Assembly: GCA_014376435.1 (NCBI GenBank)
Contig: JACMRL010000015.1
Location: 1 to 64,000, forward strand
Origin: Bdellovibrio sp.
GTDB lineage: Bacteria; Bdellovibrionota; Bdellovibrionia; Bdellovibrionales; Bdellovibrionaceae
Reading direction: 5' to 3'
DNA: 64,000 nucleotides
Position 1 is the stretch's first letter, and each line of letters begins with the position of its first letter. The notes under the pieces were generated by a model that was not told the origin of the DNA, searched no databases, and saw nothing but the letters and a program-made list of their open reading frames with translations. Positions 52,329 through 62,698 of this stretch are shown piece by piece. The translations under genes were made by a program, and so were the position numbers.

Positions 52329-55300
52329 ATGAAAAGTTGGACGTATTTTCGCCTCATTTTATTAAGCTTCATTTTGGCTGCGTGCTCGCGCAATCCTTTG
52401 GGTGAAGACTTGTCACAACCGATTTTAAATCTTGGTTTCTTACTTTCACAAAGTTGTACAAATACTTTAAATCAAGATGCACCTTACACATGTACGATTA
52501 TTCCCAATGAAATTATTCCTAATTTAAATTACACCATCGAGCCGGGCACTACATGTACCTGGGCCGCGATTAATCCGGTAACTGCCGTCGTAACGGGGGT
52601 ACCGAATGATAATCAAGTAGGAACTTGCCAACTCGTGATTGGTTCAAAATCAACTAAACGAAAAGCTTTACCGTTAAGTTATAATATTCAGATTCAAAAT
52701 ATTGCACCTACTTTAACGGTTACAAATGCAGCAAATATTTTAGAAGATGCGGCATTAACAGTGATTCGTACGGATGCAGCCGTGCAAGCCAGTGAAGAAG
52801 GTTTTGGAACTTACCGTTTTGATAATTTGAATACGACGGTCCCGCGCTGTTCGGATAACGCGACGGCTTTAGTTGTTGATGCAAATACGGGTGCTATTTC
52901 TTATGCTCCAGCTTTAAATTATAATGGCACCTGTAATATTCGTGTTGTTTTCGATGACGGCAATGCGGTTGCCAACAGTACCGTATCGTCAGAGTTTTCA
53001 ATAACGGTTTTGCCGATTAACGATGCGCCGACAATTGCGCCGATCGCAAATCAATCAACATTTGAAAATATTGCGGCCGTTATTCCGATGAACATTGTTG
53101 ATGTTGATTCCGCGATTACTTGCGGAGCTTTAAATGTATCGGCTACTTCATCGGTTACTTCGATTGTTTCGCCAAGTGGAATTTCAATTACGGGAACGAT
53201 TCCGAATTGTACCTTAACTTTAACTCCGATTGCTTTCGCAAATGGAATTACGCTAATTACCGTTACGGCGACTGATGGACTTTTAAGTTCAACCAGAGTT
53301 TTTAATCTAAATGTTATTCCCGTTCCAGATCCGCCGGTTTTATTACCCATTGTTAATCAGTTAGGAACAGAAGATACGCCACTGGTTTTTAACATCAACA
53401 TGACAGATCCAGATACAGTGCTGGCATGTAATAGCACCTTTTTGAATGCAACTTCTTCAAATAGCAGTTTGCTTCCCGTGGCGGCTATTTCGTATTCTGG
53501 TTTACCACCAAATTGTACGGTGACATTAATTCCGGTTTTAAATCAGAATGGTTCAACCAACATCGTCATTTCGTTAACGGATGGGCCAAACACAGTCACC
53601 CAAGCATTTACAGCAACGTTTTCTTCAGTCAATGATGCGCCCATTTTATCGGTTATAACAAATCAGACAACAAACGAAGATATTCCGTTGGTTGTTAATT
53701 TCACCATCACGGATGTGGATAGCCCCGTGAATTGCGTGACTTCAATGAGCGCGAGTTCTTCAAATCTGACTCTTTTACCAACGAGTGGAATCGCGTTTGG
53801 CGGCACGGCGCCAAATTGTACGGCGACATTAACATCTTTACCGGATATGAATGGAGTATCAAATTTAAGTTTCACGCTAAGTGATGGTGCACTAACGAAC
53901 GTGAAAAATTTTACATTTACAGTGAACCCAGTGAATGATGCGCCGACGTTGTCAGTTATTGCCAATCAAACAACGCTTGAAGATACTCCATTAACATTTG
54001 GTTTTATTTTAACGGATATCGATAGCGCGATTTCTTGTACCACTTCAATGAGCGCTACTTCTAGCAATTTAGGTTTATTGCCCGTCTCTGGTATTTCGTT
54101 CGGTGGAACGGCCCCAAATTGTACGGTGACATTTACGACTTTACTTAATCAATCAGGAATTTCAGCAATTTCATTTATTGCAAATGATGGCGCCTTGACT
54201 TCAACCCGCAATTTTAATTTAACGGTGACCGCGGTTGATGATCCACCCGTTTTATCTGTCATTACAAATAAAACAACAAATGAAGACGTTTCGTTAGTCG
54301 TAAATTTTACGGTGAATGATCCGGATACTGTTTTAGTTTGTTCGACTTCGATGTCGGCTACTTCCAGTGATGGAACATTATTACCAGTTGCAAACATCGT
54401 TTTTGGTGGAACGGCACCGAACTGTACAGCGACGCTAACACCTTTTTTGAATCAATATGGATTAACAAATTTAGTATTTACTTTAACAGATGGAACCACG
54501 CCGGTTACTCAGTCTTTTTCATTAGCGGTTACGTCGGTTAATGATGCGCCGGTGCTTTCGGCGATCGGGCCACAGTCGATGGTGGAAAGCACGACTTCGG
54601 TTATTAGTTTTACGTTAAATGACGTAGACAGCCCAGTCACTTGTGGAGCGTCGGTATCGGCATCCACTTCAAACACTACGTTATTACCTTTATCTGGAAT
54701 TTCAATCGGTGGAACGGCGCCAAATTGTACCTTAACGGTTACGCCCGTTATCAATGTAAATGGAACAACAAATATTTCTTTAACTGCCACCGATGGATCT
54801 TTAACCGATATCAAGAATTTTACATTAACAGTTATTCCATATAATGATCCGCCGGTAATCGGCGCTATTACCAATCAAACAATGGCCGAAGACGGAACTT
54901 TAATTGTTAGTTTTAATATCAGCGATGTGGATAATACTTTATTTTGTAACACGTCAATGAGTGCCACATCTTCAAATACAGCTTTGCTTCCGGTTGCAGG
55001 AATTGTATTTGGCGGAACGGCACCAAGTTGTACGGCAACAATTAGCACCGCTTTAAATGCGAATGGCCTTTCAAATTTAGTTTTTACAGTCAGCGATGGA
55101 TTATTAACCGATGTTAGAAATTTTAGTTTAACGGTTACGCCCGTTAACGACGCGCCCGTTTTATCGGTTATCACGAATCAATCGACGAACGAAGATACTG
55201 CTTTAGTTATTAATTTCACAATCAATGACGTCGATAACGTATTAGCTTGTAATACATCTTTAGCCGCCACGTCATCTAACACGGCACTGTTGCCGGTAGG

Positions 55301-58300
55301 AAGCATTGTGTTTGGCGGAACGGCGCCAAATTGTACGGCGACTTTTACTCCGTCATTAGATGCGTTTGGTGTTTCAAACTTAGGTTTCACCGTTACCGAT
55401 GGCACTTTAACCGATGTTAAAAACTTCACATTCACGGTAAATGCGGTGAATGACGCGCCAATTTTATCGACGATTACAAATCAAACAACGGCCGAAGACA
55501 CTCCGTTGATCGTTAATTTTACCGTTAATGATGTGGATAGCATACTGCTTTGTACAAGCTTAAATTTAGCGGCAACTTCGTCGAATACGATATTATTACC
55601 GATTGCAAATATCGTATTTGGTGGAACAGCGCCGAATTGTACGGCGACTTTAACTTCCGTTGCAAATTTAAGTGGCCTATCTAATTTATCGATTACTCTA
55701 GCGGATAACGGAACACCTAATTTACAAGACGTGAAAAGTTTTACATTTACGGTGAGCCCCGTTAATGATGCTCCGGTACTTTCGACGATTGCAAATCAAA
55801 CAATTAATGAAGATGGAAATATCACCGTTAATTTCACGATTAATGATGTGGATAACATTTTATCTTGTAATACTTCGGTATTAGCGACTTCATCGAATGC
55901 GGCATTATTGCCGGGAGCAAGCATTTTATTCGGCGGAACGGCACCAAATTGTACGGTGGTATTAACTCCGTTAGCCAACGCAAATGGTACCTCAAACTTA
56001 AGCTTTACGTTAACTGATGGCACATTAACAGATATCAAAAACTTTACATTCACGGTAAACGCGGTCAACGATGCTCCCGTTATGTCAACGATTGCTAATC
56101 AAGCTACTCTACAAGATGTGCCGATCGTAGTTAATTTCACCATCACTGATGTTGATAATGTGTTAGTGTGTAACACTTCAGTTTTAGCGACTTCTTCGAA
56201 TACTACGCTAATTCCGGTAGGAAATATCGTATTTGGCGGAACGGCGCCAAATTGTACCGCGACCATGAGCCCGGCTTTTTTACAAAGTGGTTTATCGAAT
56301 ATTAGTTTCACGGTTACAGATGGCGCGTTAACCAATGTGAAAAATTTCGTTTTTAGTGCAAGTTCCGTGAATTATCCACCGACAATTTCAGCTATTACAG
56401 CTCAATCAACTAACGAAGATGTACCGTTAGTGGTGAATTTTACCATCGGGGATGTAGATAGCCCACTGGCATGTAATACTTCATTAACGGCAACTTCTTC
56501 AAATACGACATTATTACCGGTAGCAGGAATTACTTTCGCTGGAACGGCGCCAAATTGTACGGCGACTTTAGCATCGGCGGGAAATTTAAATGGAACGTCA
56601 AATTTAATTTTCACTGTCTCAGATGGAACGAATACAACGCCAACTAGTTTTACGTTAACGGTAACACCAGTGAATGATGCCCCCGTATTGGCCACAATTA
56701 GTAATCAATTAACTTTAGAAAATATACCAGTCGTAGTGAATTTTACGATTACTGATATTGATAGCACTTTAGTTTGTAATACGGCGATGACGGCAACTTC
56801 TTCGAATACGACATTATTACCGGTGGCGGGAATTACTTTCGGCGGAACCGCGCCAAATTGTACCGCGACTTTGACTTCGGCAAGTTCTGCAAACGGAACT
56901 TCAAATATAAGTTTTACGGTCAGCGATGGTACTTTAACCGACCTGAAAAATTTCACCTTAACCGTTACGCCGGTAAATGATCCACCGGTTATGGCGGTGA
57001 TTACGAATCAGACAACTCCGGAAGATACTCCGCTTGTGGTCAATTTCACAATTACCGACGTGGATAGTGCCTTGGTCTGCGGAACTTCAGTTTCAGCGAC
57101 TTCTTCAAATACCACCGTCCTAGCGGTAGCCGGAATTACTTTCGGCGGAACCGCGCCAAATTGTACCGCAACGTTGGTGCCGGCACTTAACGCGAACGGC
57201 GTTTCAAGTTTAACGTTTACCGTTACCGATGGCACTTTAACTAATGCAAAAAGTTTTACGTTTACCGTCACTCCAGTAAATGATGCTCCCGTAATGTCGA
57301 CGATTGCGAATCAAACGACGCCGGAAGATTCTCCGCTAGTCGTAAATTTTACGATTAATGATGTTGATAGCATTTTAACCTGCGGAACTTCAGTTTCAGC
57401 GACTTCTTCGAATACGGCATTGTTGCCGGTAGCGGGAATTACTTTTGGCGGAACCGCACCAAACTGTACGGCTACGTTGACGACAACTTTGGATGCGTCT
57501 GGAGTTTCAAATTTAAGCTTCACGGTAACTGATGGTGCATTAACCGATATTAAAAACTTTACCTTTACGGTTACGCCGGTGAATGATGCGCCGATCATAG
57601 CAGCAATCGCAAATCAAACGACGCCGGAAGATGCTTCGCTAGCGGTAAATTTTACGATTACCGATGTAGACAGTGCCTTAAATTGTACGACATCAATGTC
57701 GGCGACTTCTTCAAACACCACGCTAATTCCGGTCGGAAGTATTTTATTTTCGGGAACGGCGCCAAGTTGTACGGCAACAATTACGCCGACCGCTAATTTA
57801 AATGGAGTTTCAAATTTAAGTTTTACCGTAACAGATGGCGCATTAACAGATATTAAAAACTTTACCTTTACGGTTACGCCGGTGAATGATGCGCCGATCA
57901 TAGCAGCAATCGCAAATCAAACGACGCCGGAAGATGTACCGTTGGTGGTTAATTTTACAATTACTGATATTGATAGCACATTAATATGCGGAACGTCGGT
58001 ATCGGCATCTTCATCAAATATGATCTTATTACCAGTTTCTGGAATCGTCTTCGCAGGCACGGCACCAAACTGTACCGCAACAATCACTTCGGCTGCAAAT
58101 TTAAGTGGAACTGCAAATTTAAGTTTCACCGTAACAGATGGCGCATTAACAGATCTAAAAAGTTTCACTTTGACGGTAACTCCAGTGAACGATGCGCCGG
58201 TGCTAACAACAATTACGAATCAAATAACCAGTGAAGATGTACCGATCGCCGTGAATTTCACAATTACTGATATTGACAGTGTATTAAACTGCACAAGTTC

Positions 58301-61300
58301 AATGTTGGCGGTATCTTCTAATACAACTTTAGTGCCAGTGGCTAATATTTTATTTTCGGGAACGGCGCCTAACTGTACGGCAACGATTACTTCGGTAGCA
58401 AATTTAAATGGCGTAACAAATTTAAGTTTCACGGTGACGGATGGCTCATTAACCGATGTTAAAAGCTTTTCTTTAACTGTAACGGCGGTGAATGATGCAC
58501 CGGTGCTTTCAGCGATTTCAAATCAAACAACCACCGAAGATACTTCATTAGTCATTAATTTTACGGCGAATGACATCGACAGCGTCTTATTATGTTCCAG
58601 CTTAAATCTATCGATGACTTCATCGAATACGGCATTGTTGCCAGTGGCTAACGTAGTTTACGGCGGAACAGCGCCGAACTGTACGGCGACTTTAACTTCG
58701 ACGGCAGATGCGAATGGAGTTACAAATTTGAGCCTAACTTTGATGGATAATGGAACTCCAAATTTACAAGATGTAAAAAACTTTACGTTCACGGTAACGC
58801 CAGTAAACGATGCGCCAACCATGCCGGCGATTGCGAACCAAACTACAAACGAAGACACCGCGTTGATCGTTAACTTTACGATCGCCGACGTCGATAATGT
58901 TTTAACGTGTGGTACATCTTTAACGGCAAGCTCAAGTAACGTAACAACGATTCCGGTAGCGTCGATTGTTTTTAGCGGAACGGCACCAAATTGTACGGCG
59001 ACAATTAATCCCGCCTTAAATCAAAATGGAAATGTAAATTTAACTTTCCGCGTAAGCGATGGAATATTATTTTTAGATCGCACTTTTCAAGTAACGGTTA
59101 CACCGGTAGATGATGCGCCAGTTATTTCAACCATTGCCAATCAAACAATTTTAGAAGACGGGAATGTAGCCGTTAACTTTACTATCACGGATGTAGATAG
59201 CATATTAAATTGTACGACATCGATGTCAAAAGCTTCTTCAAATATAACATTACTGCCTCTAGCAAACATTGTATTTAGCGGAACCGCACCAAATTGTACG
59301 GCGACTTTAACTCCGGTACTTAACGGCAGTGGGGTTTCAAATATTACATTAACGGTAACGGATGGTACAACTCCGGTTGCACAAGCTTTTTCATTGACGG
59401 TGACCGCTGTGAACGATCCGCCGGTATTATCAACGATTTCAAATCAAACGACTTTAGAAGATATTGTTTTACCAGTGTCGTTTACGATTACTGATCCAGA
59501 TGATATTTTAAGTTGTACAACTTCGATGTCTGCGACTTCGTCAAATACTGCTTTAATACCCGTTGCAAATATCGTATTCAGCGGAACCGCACCTAATTGT
59601 ACAGCAACATTTACTTCAGTTGCGAATGCCTTCGGAGTTTCAAATATTAGTTTCACTGTAACCGATGGAAGTTTAACGGATGTGAAGAACTTTACGTTTA
59701 CCGCAACCGCGGTTAATGATCCACCAGTTATGTCGACGATTGGCAGTCAAGTGACGAATGAGGATACGTCACTGGCTATTCCATTTACGATTTCAGACGT
59801 AGATAATACATTAACTTGTAGTGGATCAATGACGGCCTCTTCAAACAACACAGCGCTTGTTCCGGTGGCGAATGTAGTATTCAGCGGAACAGCCCCTAAT
59901 TGCACAGCGACGGTATCTCCATTTTTAAATGCAAATGGTTTAGTTGATTTAACATTTACGGTAACGGATGGAACCACTCCGGTATCACAAGTTTTTGACT
60001 TAACAGTTAATGCGGTAAATGATAACCCAGTCATTTCGGCAATCGGGGCGCAATCAACTTTAGAAGACACTCCGCTAGTTGTTAATTTTACAATTACCGA
60101 TGTAGATAGTGGATTAAGTTGTACAGGTTCAATGAATAGAACTTCGTCGAATGTTACTTTGATGCCAGTTGCAAATATTATATTTAGTGGAACTGCGCCA
60201 AATTGTACGGCGACATTTACACCAGCGGCGAATCGGTTTGGCGCAACGAATGTAAGCTTTTTCGTAACGGACGGTATTGGTAGTGCGATACGCACGTTCA
60301 ATGTTTCGGTAATAGCCGTGAATGATGCTCCGGTTATTTCGGTTATTTCGGCGCAAACGACTCCAGAAGGAACTCCTATAGCGATTAACTTTACGATGAG
60401 TGATGTGGATAATGCGTTAACTTGTACAGCGGGAAGTCTTTCAATGACTTCTTCTAATGTTGCTTTAATTCCAACGGCAAATGTGGTTTGGTCAGGTACG
60501 GCACCCAACTGTACGGGTACGATTTCTCCAGCCGGCACTAATTACGGTACTGCAAATATTAATTTTATTGTAACGGATGGCACTTTATCTACCAGCAGTC
60601 CCTTTGTACAAACAGTTACAAATATTAATCAAGCGCCGACAATTACTTCGATTGCCAATCAAACCATTTACGAAGGAAGACCGAATACAATCAACTTTAC
60701 TTTATTCGATAACGACGGCCCATTAACTTGTAGTGCAACAAATTTATCGGCGACTTCTTCAAATACCGCCCTGGTTCCAGTTGCTAACGTAGTATTTGGT
60801 GGATCATATCCTAATTGTACCGCAGTGATTAGTTTAGCGGCTGGTCAAGCGGGTACTTCAAATCTTTCAATTATCGTTACGGATACGATTGTTACCGCGA
60901 ATGCGGCCTTCACCGTAACGGGCGCAAAAATTAACGCTGTGGCTTTAAGTCCATTAACACCAATCGTACCAAAAAATTCTAATTTCTCTTTTGCCTTAAC
61001 AGCTACTTATTCAGATGGGCAAACGCGTAATGTAACGACGGCTTCCACGTGGACAACCTCGAACACCGCGATCTCCTCATTTCCGTCGGCCGGCGTATTA
61101 AATAATACTTATGCGGGCGCCGCCGTTGTGAACTCGACAATTACAGGAACTTACGGCTCGTTTTCAGCGAACACTTCTGCGACGATTAACCCAGCGACCG
61201 TAACTTCAATCATTGTAAATTCAACCAGTGGAAATATTAACGTGGGTGGAACAGTCCAAATTAAATGTATAGGTATTACGAGTGATGGCGGAGCGATTGA

Positions 61301-61907
61301 TTTAACTCAGAGTTGCAGTTGGGCTTCTGCCAATGCATTGATTGCTTCGGTGGATAACTCGGTGGATAAGGGTTTAGTAACAGGTAACAGTTTAGGATCA
61401 GCAACCAATATCACGGCAACCTATGGATCTTTCAATGCAAGTGCGGCAATTACGGTGGATTCAAATCCACCGGCGGTATCTGATGATGGAACGGGATTAA
61501 CCGCAAGCTATTACGCCGGCGGTACAAATTTTAATACTTTTGCGAATACACGTATTGATGCAACAGTTAATTTTAACTGGGCCACCGGAAATAACCCTGC
61601 GGGCAGTGCGGATTCATTTTCGGCACGCTGGACAGGTTTTATTAAAGCGCCGACAACTGGAACATTCACGATCTACACACAATCGGATGATGGAGTGCGT
61701 ATGTGGGTTAACGGCGTTCAAATTATTAATAATTGGACATCGCATGGTTCGATTGAAGATTCAGGAACGGTCGCGATGACGGCGGGCGTAAAGTACGCAG
61801 TAATTTTAGAATTTTTTGAGAATACAGGCTCTGCGCAAATTGAGTTGCGATACTCTGGGCCTTCCGTTATTAAACAAGTCATTCCACAAATTAATTTATA
61901 CCCTTAA
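52329..61907 (+). CDS. giant tandem-repeat surface lipoprotein with Big-like and PA14 domains
   Basis: A 3192-residue protein. The signal peptide ends in a lipobox (I-L-A-A-C19), so the N-terminus is lipid anchored. After about 200 residues begin 26 cadherin-like/tandem-95-type repeats of about 100 residues (residues about 229-2860). Each opens with V-N-D-A-P-V and a [N/S]QTTxED step, has the VDS/VDN acidic turn (likely Ca2+ binding) and two conserved cysteines about 28 residues apart (C-N/G-T-S ... A-P-N-C-T-A). Two Big_2-like domains follow (about 2870-3045). A C-terminal PA14 domain closes it (about 3053-3185; GLTASYYAG, ARWTGFIKAP, SDDGVRMWVNGVQIIN). PA14 binds carbohydrate in many adhesins. 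The layout is a long stalk with a sugar-binding tip. No sortase, T1SS or GlyGly-CTERM signal is seen. Confidence 0.93.
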   Translation: MKSWTYFRLILLSFILAACSRNPLGEDLSQPILNLGFLLSQSCTNTLNQDAPYTCTIIPNEIIPNLNYTIEPGTTCTWAAINPVTAVVTGVPNDNQVGTCQLVIGSKSTKRKALPLSYNIQIQNIAPTLTVTNAANILEDAALTVIRTDAAVQASEEGFGTYRFDNLNTTVPRCSDNATALVVDANTGAISYAPALNYNGTCNIRVVFDDGNAVANSTVSSEFSITVLPINDAPTIAPIANQSTFENIAAVIPMNIVDVDSAITCGALNVSATSSVTSIVSPSGISITGTIPNCTLTLTPIAFANGITLITVTATDGLLSSTRVFNLNVIPVPDPPVLLPIVNQLGTEDTPLVFNINMTDPDTVLACNSTFLNATSSNSSLLPVAAISYSGLPPNCTVTLIPVLNQNGSTNIVISLTDGPNTVTQAFTATFSSVNDAPILSVITNQTTNEDIPLVVNFTITDVDSPVNCVTSMSASSSNLTLLPTSGIAFGGTAPNCTATLTSLPDMNGVSNLSFTLSDGALTNVKNFTFTVNPVNDAPTLSVIANQTTLEDTPLTFGFILTDIDSAISCTTSMSATSSNLGLLPVSGISFGGTAPNCTVTFTTLLNQSGISAISFIANDGALTSTRNFNLTVTAVDDPPVLSVITNKTTNEDVSLVVNFTVNDPDTVLVCSTSMSATSSDGTLLPVANIVFGGTAPNCTATLTPFLNQYGLTNLVFTLTDGTTPVTQSFSLAVTSVNDAPVLSAIGPQSMVESTTSVISFTLNDVDSPVTCGASVSASTSNTTLLPLSGISIGGTAPNCTLTVTPVINVNGTTNISLTATDGSLTDIKNFTLTVIPYNDPPVIGAITNQTMAEDGTLIVSFNISDVDNTLFCNTSMSATSSNTALLPVAGIVFGGTAPSCTATISTALNANGLSNLVFTVSDGLLTDVRNFSLTVTPVNDAPVLSVITNQSTNEDTALVINFTINDVDNVLACNTSLAATSSNTALLPVGSIVFGGTAPNCTATFTPSLDAFGVSNLGFTVTDGTLTDVKNFTFTVNAVNDAPILSTITNQTTAEDTPLIVNFTVNDVDSILLCTSLNLAATSSNTILLPIANIVFGGTAPNCTATLTSVANLSGLSNLSITLADNGTPNLQDVKSFTFTVSPVNDAPVLSTIANQTINEDGNITVNFTINDVDNILSCNTSVLATSSNAALLPGASILFGGTAPNCTVVLTPLANANGTSNLSFTLTDGTLTDIKNFTFTVNAVNDAPVMSTIANQATLQDVPIVVNFTITDVDNVLVCNTSVLATSSNTTLIPVGNIVFGGTAPNCTATMSPAFLQSGLSNISFTVTDGALTNVKNFVFSASSVNYPPTISAITAQSTNEDVPLVVNFTIGDVDSPLACNTSLTATSSNTTLLPVAGITFAGTAPNCTATLASAGNLNGTSNLIFTVSDGTNTTPTSFTLTVTPVNDAPVLATISNQLTLENIPVVVNFTITDIDSTLVCNTAMTATSSNTTLLPVAGITFGGTAPNCTATLTSASSANGTSNISFTVSDGTLTDLKNFTLTVTPVNDPPVMAVITNQTTPEDTPLVVNFTITDVDSALVCGTSVSATSSNTTVLAVAGITFGGTAPNCTATLVPALNANGVSSLTFTVTDGTLTNAKSFTFTVTPVNDAPVMSTIANQTTPEDSPLVVNFTINDVDSILTCGTSVSATSSNTALLPVAGITFGGTAPNCTATLTTTLDASGVSNLSFTVTDGALTDIKNFTFTVTPVNDAPIIAAIANQTTPEDASLAVNFTITDVDSALNCTTSMSATSSNTTLIPVGSILFSGTAPSCTATITPTANLNGVSNLSFTVTDGALTDIKNFTFTVTPVNDAPIIAAIANQTTPEDVPLVVNFTITDIDSTLICGTSVSASSSNMILLPVSGIVFAGTAPNCTATITSAANLSGTANLSFTVTDGALTDLKSFTLTVTPVNDAPVLTTITNQITSEDVPIAVNFTITDIDSVLNCTSSMLAVSSNTTLVPVANILFSGTAPNCTATITSVANLNGVTNLSFTVTDGSLTDVKSFSLTVTAVNDAPVLSAISNQTTTEDTSLVINFTANDIDSVLLCSSLNLSMTSSNTALLPVANVVYGGTAPNCTATLTSTADANGVTNLSLTLMDNGTPNLQDVKNFTFTVTPVNDAPTMPAIANQTTNEDTALIVNFTIADVDNVLTCGTSLTASSSNVTTIPVASIVFSGTAPNCTATINPALNQNGNVNLTFRVSDGILFLDRTFQVTVTPVDDAPVISTIANQTILEDGNVAVNFTITDVDSILNCTTSMSKASSNITLLPLANIVFSGTAPNCTATLTPVLNGSGVSNITLTVTDGTTPVAQAFSLTVTAVNDPPVLSTISNQTTLEDIVLPVSFTITDPDDILSCTTSMSATSSNTALIPVANIVFSGTAPNCTATFTSVANAFGVSNISFTVTDGSLTDVKNFTFTATAVNDPPVMSTIGSQVTNEDTSLAIPFTISDVDNTLTCSGSMTASSNNTALVPVANVVFSGTAPNCTATVSPFLNANGLVDLTFTVTDGTTPVSQVFDLTVNAVNDNPVISAIGAQSTLEDTPLVVNFTITDVDSGLSCTGSMNRTSSNVTLMPVANIIFSGTAPNCTATFTPAANRFGATNVSFFVTDGIGSAIRTFNVSVIAVNDAPVISVISAQTTPEGTPIAINFTMSDVDNALTCTAGSLSMTSSNVALIPTANVVWSGTAPNCTGTISPAGTNYGTANINFIVTDGTLSTSSPFVQTVTNINQAPTITSIANQTIYEGRPNTINFTLFDNDGPLTCSATNLSATSSNTALVPVANVVFGGSYPNCTAVISLAAGQAGTSNLSIIVTDTIVTANAAFTVTGAKINAVALSPLTPIVPKNSNFSFALTATYSDGQTRNVTTASTWTTSNTAISSFPSAGVLNNTYAGAAVVNSTITGTYGSFSANTSATINPATVTSIIVNSTSGNINVGGTVQIKCIGITSDGGAIDLTQSCSWASANALIASVDNSVDKGLVTGNSLGSATNITATYGSFNASAAITVDSNPPAVSDDGTGLTASYYAGGTNFNTFANTRIDATVNFNWATGNNPAGSADSFSARWTGFIKAPTTGTFTIYTQSDDGVRMWVNGVQIINNWTSHGSIEDSGTVAMTAGVKYAVILEFFENTGSAQIELRYSGPSVIKQVIPQINLYP
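53010..60920 (+). repeat. array of 26 degenerate ~300-bp coding repeats
   Basis: Twenty-six units of about 300 bp (roughly 100 codons). Most are diverged, but one recent duplication leaves an 88-bp perfect repeat at 57546-57633 and 57849-57936, exactly 303 bp apart. The array keeps an open frame throughout. Because of composition, many false open frames appear on the minus strand. Confidence 0.9.
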
Positions 61908-61944
61908 TGCTTGGTTAATCCTTAAATTTTGTTAACATATCAGA

Positions 61945-62685
61945 GTGAAGATACTTCTATCTATTTTATTTTTTTCAAGCTTGTCTCAAGCGAAAAGTAG
62001 CGACTACCGGGGCTTGGCTTTTCTGAATGAGCATTTAAGAATTGGTCTAGGCATGGCCTATTCCAAATTAGAAACGGGCTCTGATGTCGGAAATTATTTT
62101 CTACTTTCGCAAGCCAATCCCAGATTAGAAGTTATTTACGATACAGGCGCTCAAGAATCTTTTAAACAACGTTATGAATTTTACGTAAAGCGCGAACTAT
62201 TTCGTCCCGAGAATAACGCCTTACGAGTAAAATCAAATCTGGAGCATACCAATTACGGTTTATCTTGGGAGCCTTTATGGATGACCGAAGGCCAAGGCTT
62301 TGCCTACGGATTTAAATTCGCGGCCAAAGCGGGAACAATCATTTCAGAAATTCCGGATCCATTTAACGTAAATGGTGATATCGCAACTCGTTATTCGGGT
62401 GAAGGCGGTTTGAGTTTTACCTGGTACGGCCAGACGGTAGCAAAATTTCCACTTAGTTTAAATTTAGAAATTTTGTATTCGCAAAATCTGTTAGATAATT
62501 CAGTATTAACTTACTACAATGGTTTGGTTTACCGATTCAGTTTAGAATTTGATTTTAAAAAGAAAACTTTATTCTCGGGATGGAATTTGCGTGCATTTTA
62601 TGAATACGAAGACGTAAAAAACACGTACAAAAATTTTGTCGATAAAGACATCGGATTTATGGTTCATAAAGTATTTATATTTTAG
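61945..62685 (+). CDS. outer-membrane beta-barrel-like protein
   Basis: A 246-residue product with a short signal peptide (cleavage near S-Q-A, residue 16). The mature part alternates amphipathic strands with Tyr/Phe girdles (HLRIGLGMAYSKL, RYEFYVKREL, NYGLSWEPLWM, LSLNLEILYSQ) and ends in V-F-I-F, a C-terminal aromatic as in OMPs. Start GTG 61945, 37 nt after the giant adhesin gene and in the same direction, so it may be cotranscribed with it. Confidence 0.72.
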   Translation: MKILLSILFFSSLSQAKSSDYRGLAFLNEHLRIGLGMAYSKLETGSDVGNYFLLSQANPRLEVIYDTGAQESFKQRYEFYVKRELFRPENNALRVKSNLEHTNYGLSWEPLWMTEGQGFAYGFKFAAKAGTIISEIPDPFNVNGDIATRYSGEGGLSFTWYGQTVAKFPLSLNLEILYSQNLLDNSVLTYYNGLVYRFSLEFDFKKKTLFSGWNLRAFYEYEDVKNTYKNFVDKDIGFMVHKVFIF

Positions 62686-62698
62686 TGTTGATCAGAAA

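Noticed and set aside
53051-60538. Many minus-strand open frames (66-263 codons) inside the adhesin gene
   Set aside because: They recur at the repeat period and mirror the Thr/Asn/Val-rich coding strand; no ribosome sites and no sensible start pattern. They are shadows of the repeats.
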